Source: Oscillospiraceae bacterium
GTDB lineage: Bacteria > Bacillota > Clostridia > Oscillospirales > Ruminococcaceae
Assembly: GCA_030539275.1 (NCBI GenBank)
Contig: JAUNSK010000010.1
Location: 56,348 to 115,883, forward strand
DNA: 59,536 bases
Reading direction: 5' to 3'
Every line of letters begins with the position of its first letter. Position 1 is the first letter of the stretch. The translations under genes and the position numbers were made by a program. Positions 59,372 to 59,536 of the stretch are shown piece after piece. A model generated the notes under the pieces. The model was not told where the DNA came from. It did not search any database and saw only the letters and a program-made list of their open reading frames with translations.

Positions 59372-59536
59372 CTACTGATAATCGGCTTTCACATGCTGTG
59401 GTACTTCAGGCAGATTGGTCTTATATGGTCCGTTCTGCTTGATTTCAGTTTGTCCGTTATTGGACACGCTGTTGAGGAACTGATGATTGTTGCTGCTGTT
59501 CTGGTAGTTATTGTTGTTCTGATAATTGTTGTTATT
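59372..59536 (-). CDS. Asn/Gln/Tyr-rich protein, C-terminal 54 residues (5' end outside window)
   Basis: This frame, too short and incomplete for standard gene calling, is open to the window edge on the minus strand. It encodes 54 residues and a TAG stop. The first 19 residues are nearly all Asn, Gln, Tyr and Ser with a repeated NNNNYQ unit; the last 35 are ordinary sequence ending HVKADYQ. The strong terminator downstream on the same strand supports its being a real gene end. I do not recognise the protein; the low-complexity part could be a linker or the end of an extended prion-like stretch. Confidence 0.5.
   Translation of the reverse strand, partial: NNNNYQNNNNYQNSSNNHQFLNSVSNNGQTEIKQNGPYKTNLPEVPQHVKADYQ

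Noticed and set aside
1-59536. CRISPR arrays, insertion sequences, rRNA or tRNA genes
   Set aside because: No regularly spaced direct repeats, transposase frames or RNA gene signatures were seen on reading both strands.

Overview
The window looks like chromosome from a low-GC, cellulolytic Clostridia, most probably Ruminococcus (R. flavefaciens or champanellensis type). The main evidence is a secreted GH9 cellulase with a C-terminal dockerin, meaning a cellulosome-type enzyme. It is supported by diaminopimelate synthesis through DapL, the sporulation genes sipL, spoIVA, sigG and ymxH, and a zinc-type L28. The genus is an inference; no database search was possible. I saw no rRNA or tRNA gene, CRISPR array, insertion sequence or prophage.

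Layout. 1-1040: end of a xylulokinase gene and a small transaldolase-type aldolase (pentose use). 1085-8473, all minus strand: GH9 cellulase, sodium-coupled amino-acid symporter, a probable ~210-nt noncoding RNA with its own promoter and terminator, HtrA-type protease, thioredoxin and a CPBP membrane protease. 8648-13623, plus strand: a YhaN/SbcC-like ATPase, a lipoprotein, an NYN-domain protein, a phosphodiesterase and QueH. 13646-14551: a ketopantoate-reductase-like gene on the minus strand. 14844-21888: two overlapping membrane-protein genes, then sipL-spoIVA-ymxH and rpsB-tsf. 21944-25689: sigG, an esterase and a CmpB-like membrane protein (minus), trmB (plus), and rpmB with a structured leader (minus). 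26054-32650: M50 protease, scpA, scpB, a DUF2953-YtfJ in-frame fusion, a D,D-carboxypeptidase, bifunctional Nnr and a lipoprotein.

32785-45904 is the most distinctive part: a type IV pilus locus in the order pilin, pilC, pilM, pilN, pilO, a PilX-like protein, two pseudopilins, pilB, and finally a 1,906-residue protein. That last protein starts with a class III prepilin signal and carries about 765 residues of BspA-type leucine-rich repeats. It can be read as a giant pilus-borne adhesin made with its own assembly machine. PilT and prepilin peptidase are not in the window. A consensus promoter drives the pilin, and a leaky-looking terminator separates it from the machinery genes.

46016-59536: a TIM-barrel/acyl-CoA synthetase fusion, two exported cysteine-peptidase-like proteins, a dapF-dapL-pdxY-ybaK operon, and an orphan membrane protein bracketed by two near-identical palindromes. 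These are followed by amt-glnB (minus) behind a leader with an attenuator-like hairpin, an alanine/glycine:cation symporter, and the end of an Asn/Gln-rich protein that runs off the window. Most -10 boxes listed here are preceded by TG at the extended -10 position. Several genes appear to use TTG or GTG starts, chosen by Shine-Dalgarno spacing.
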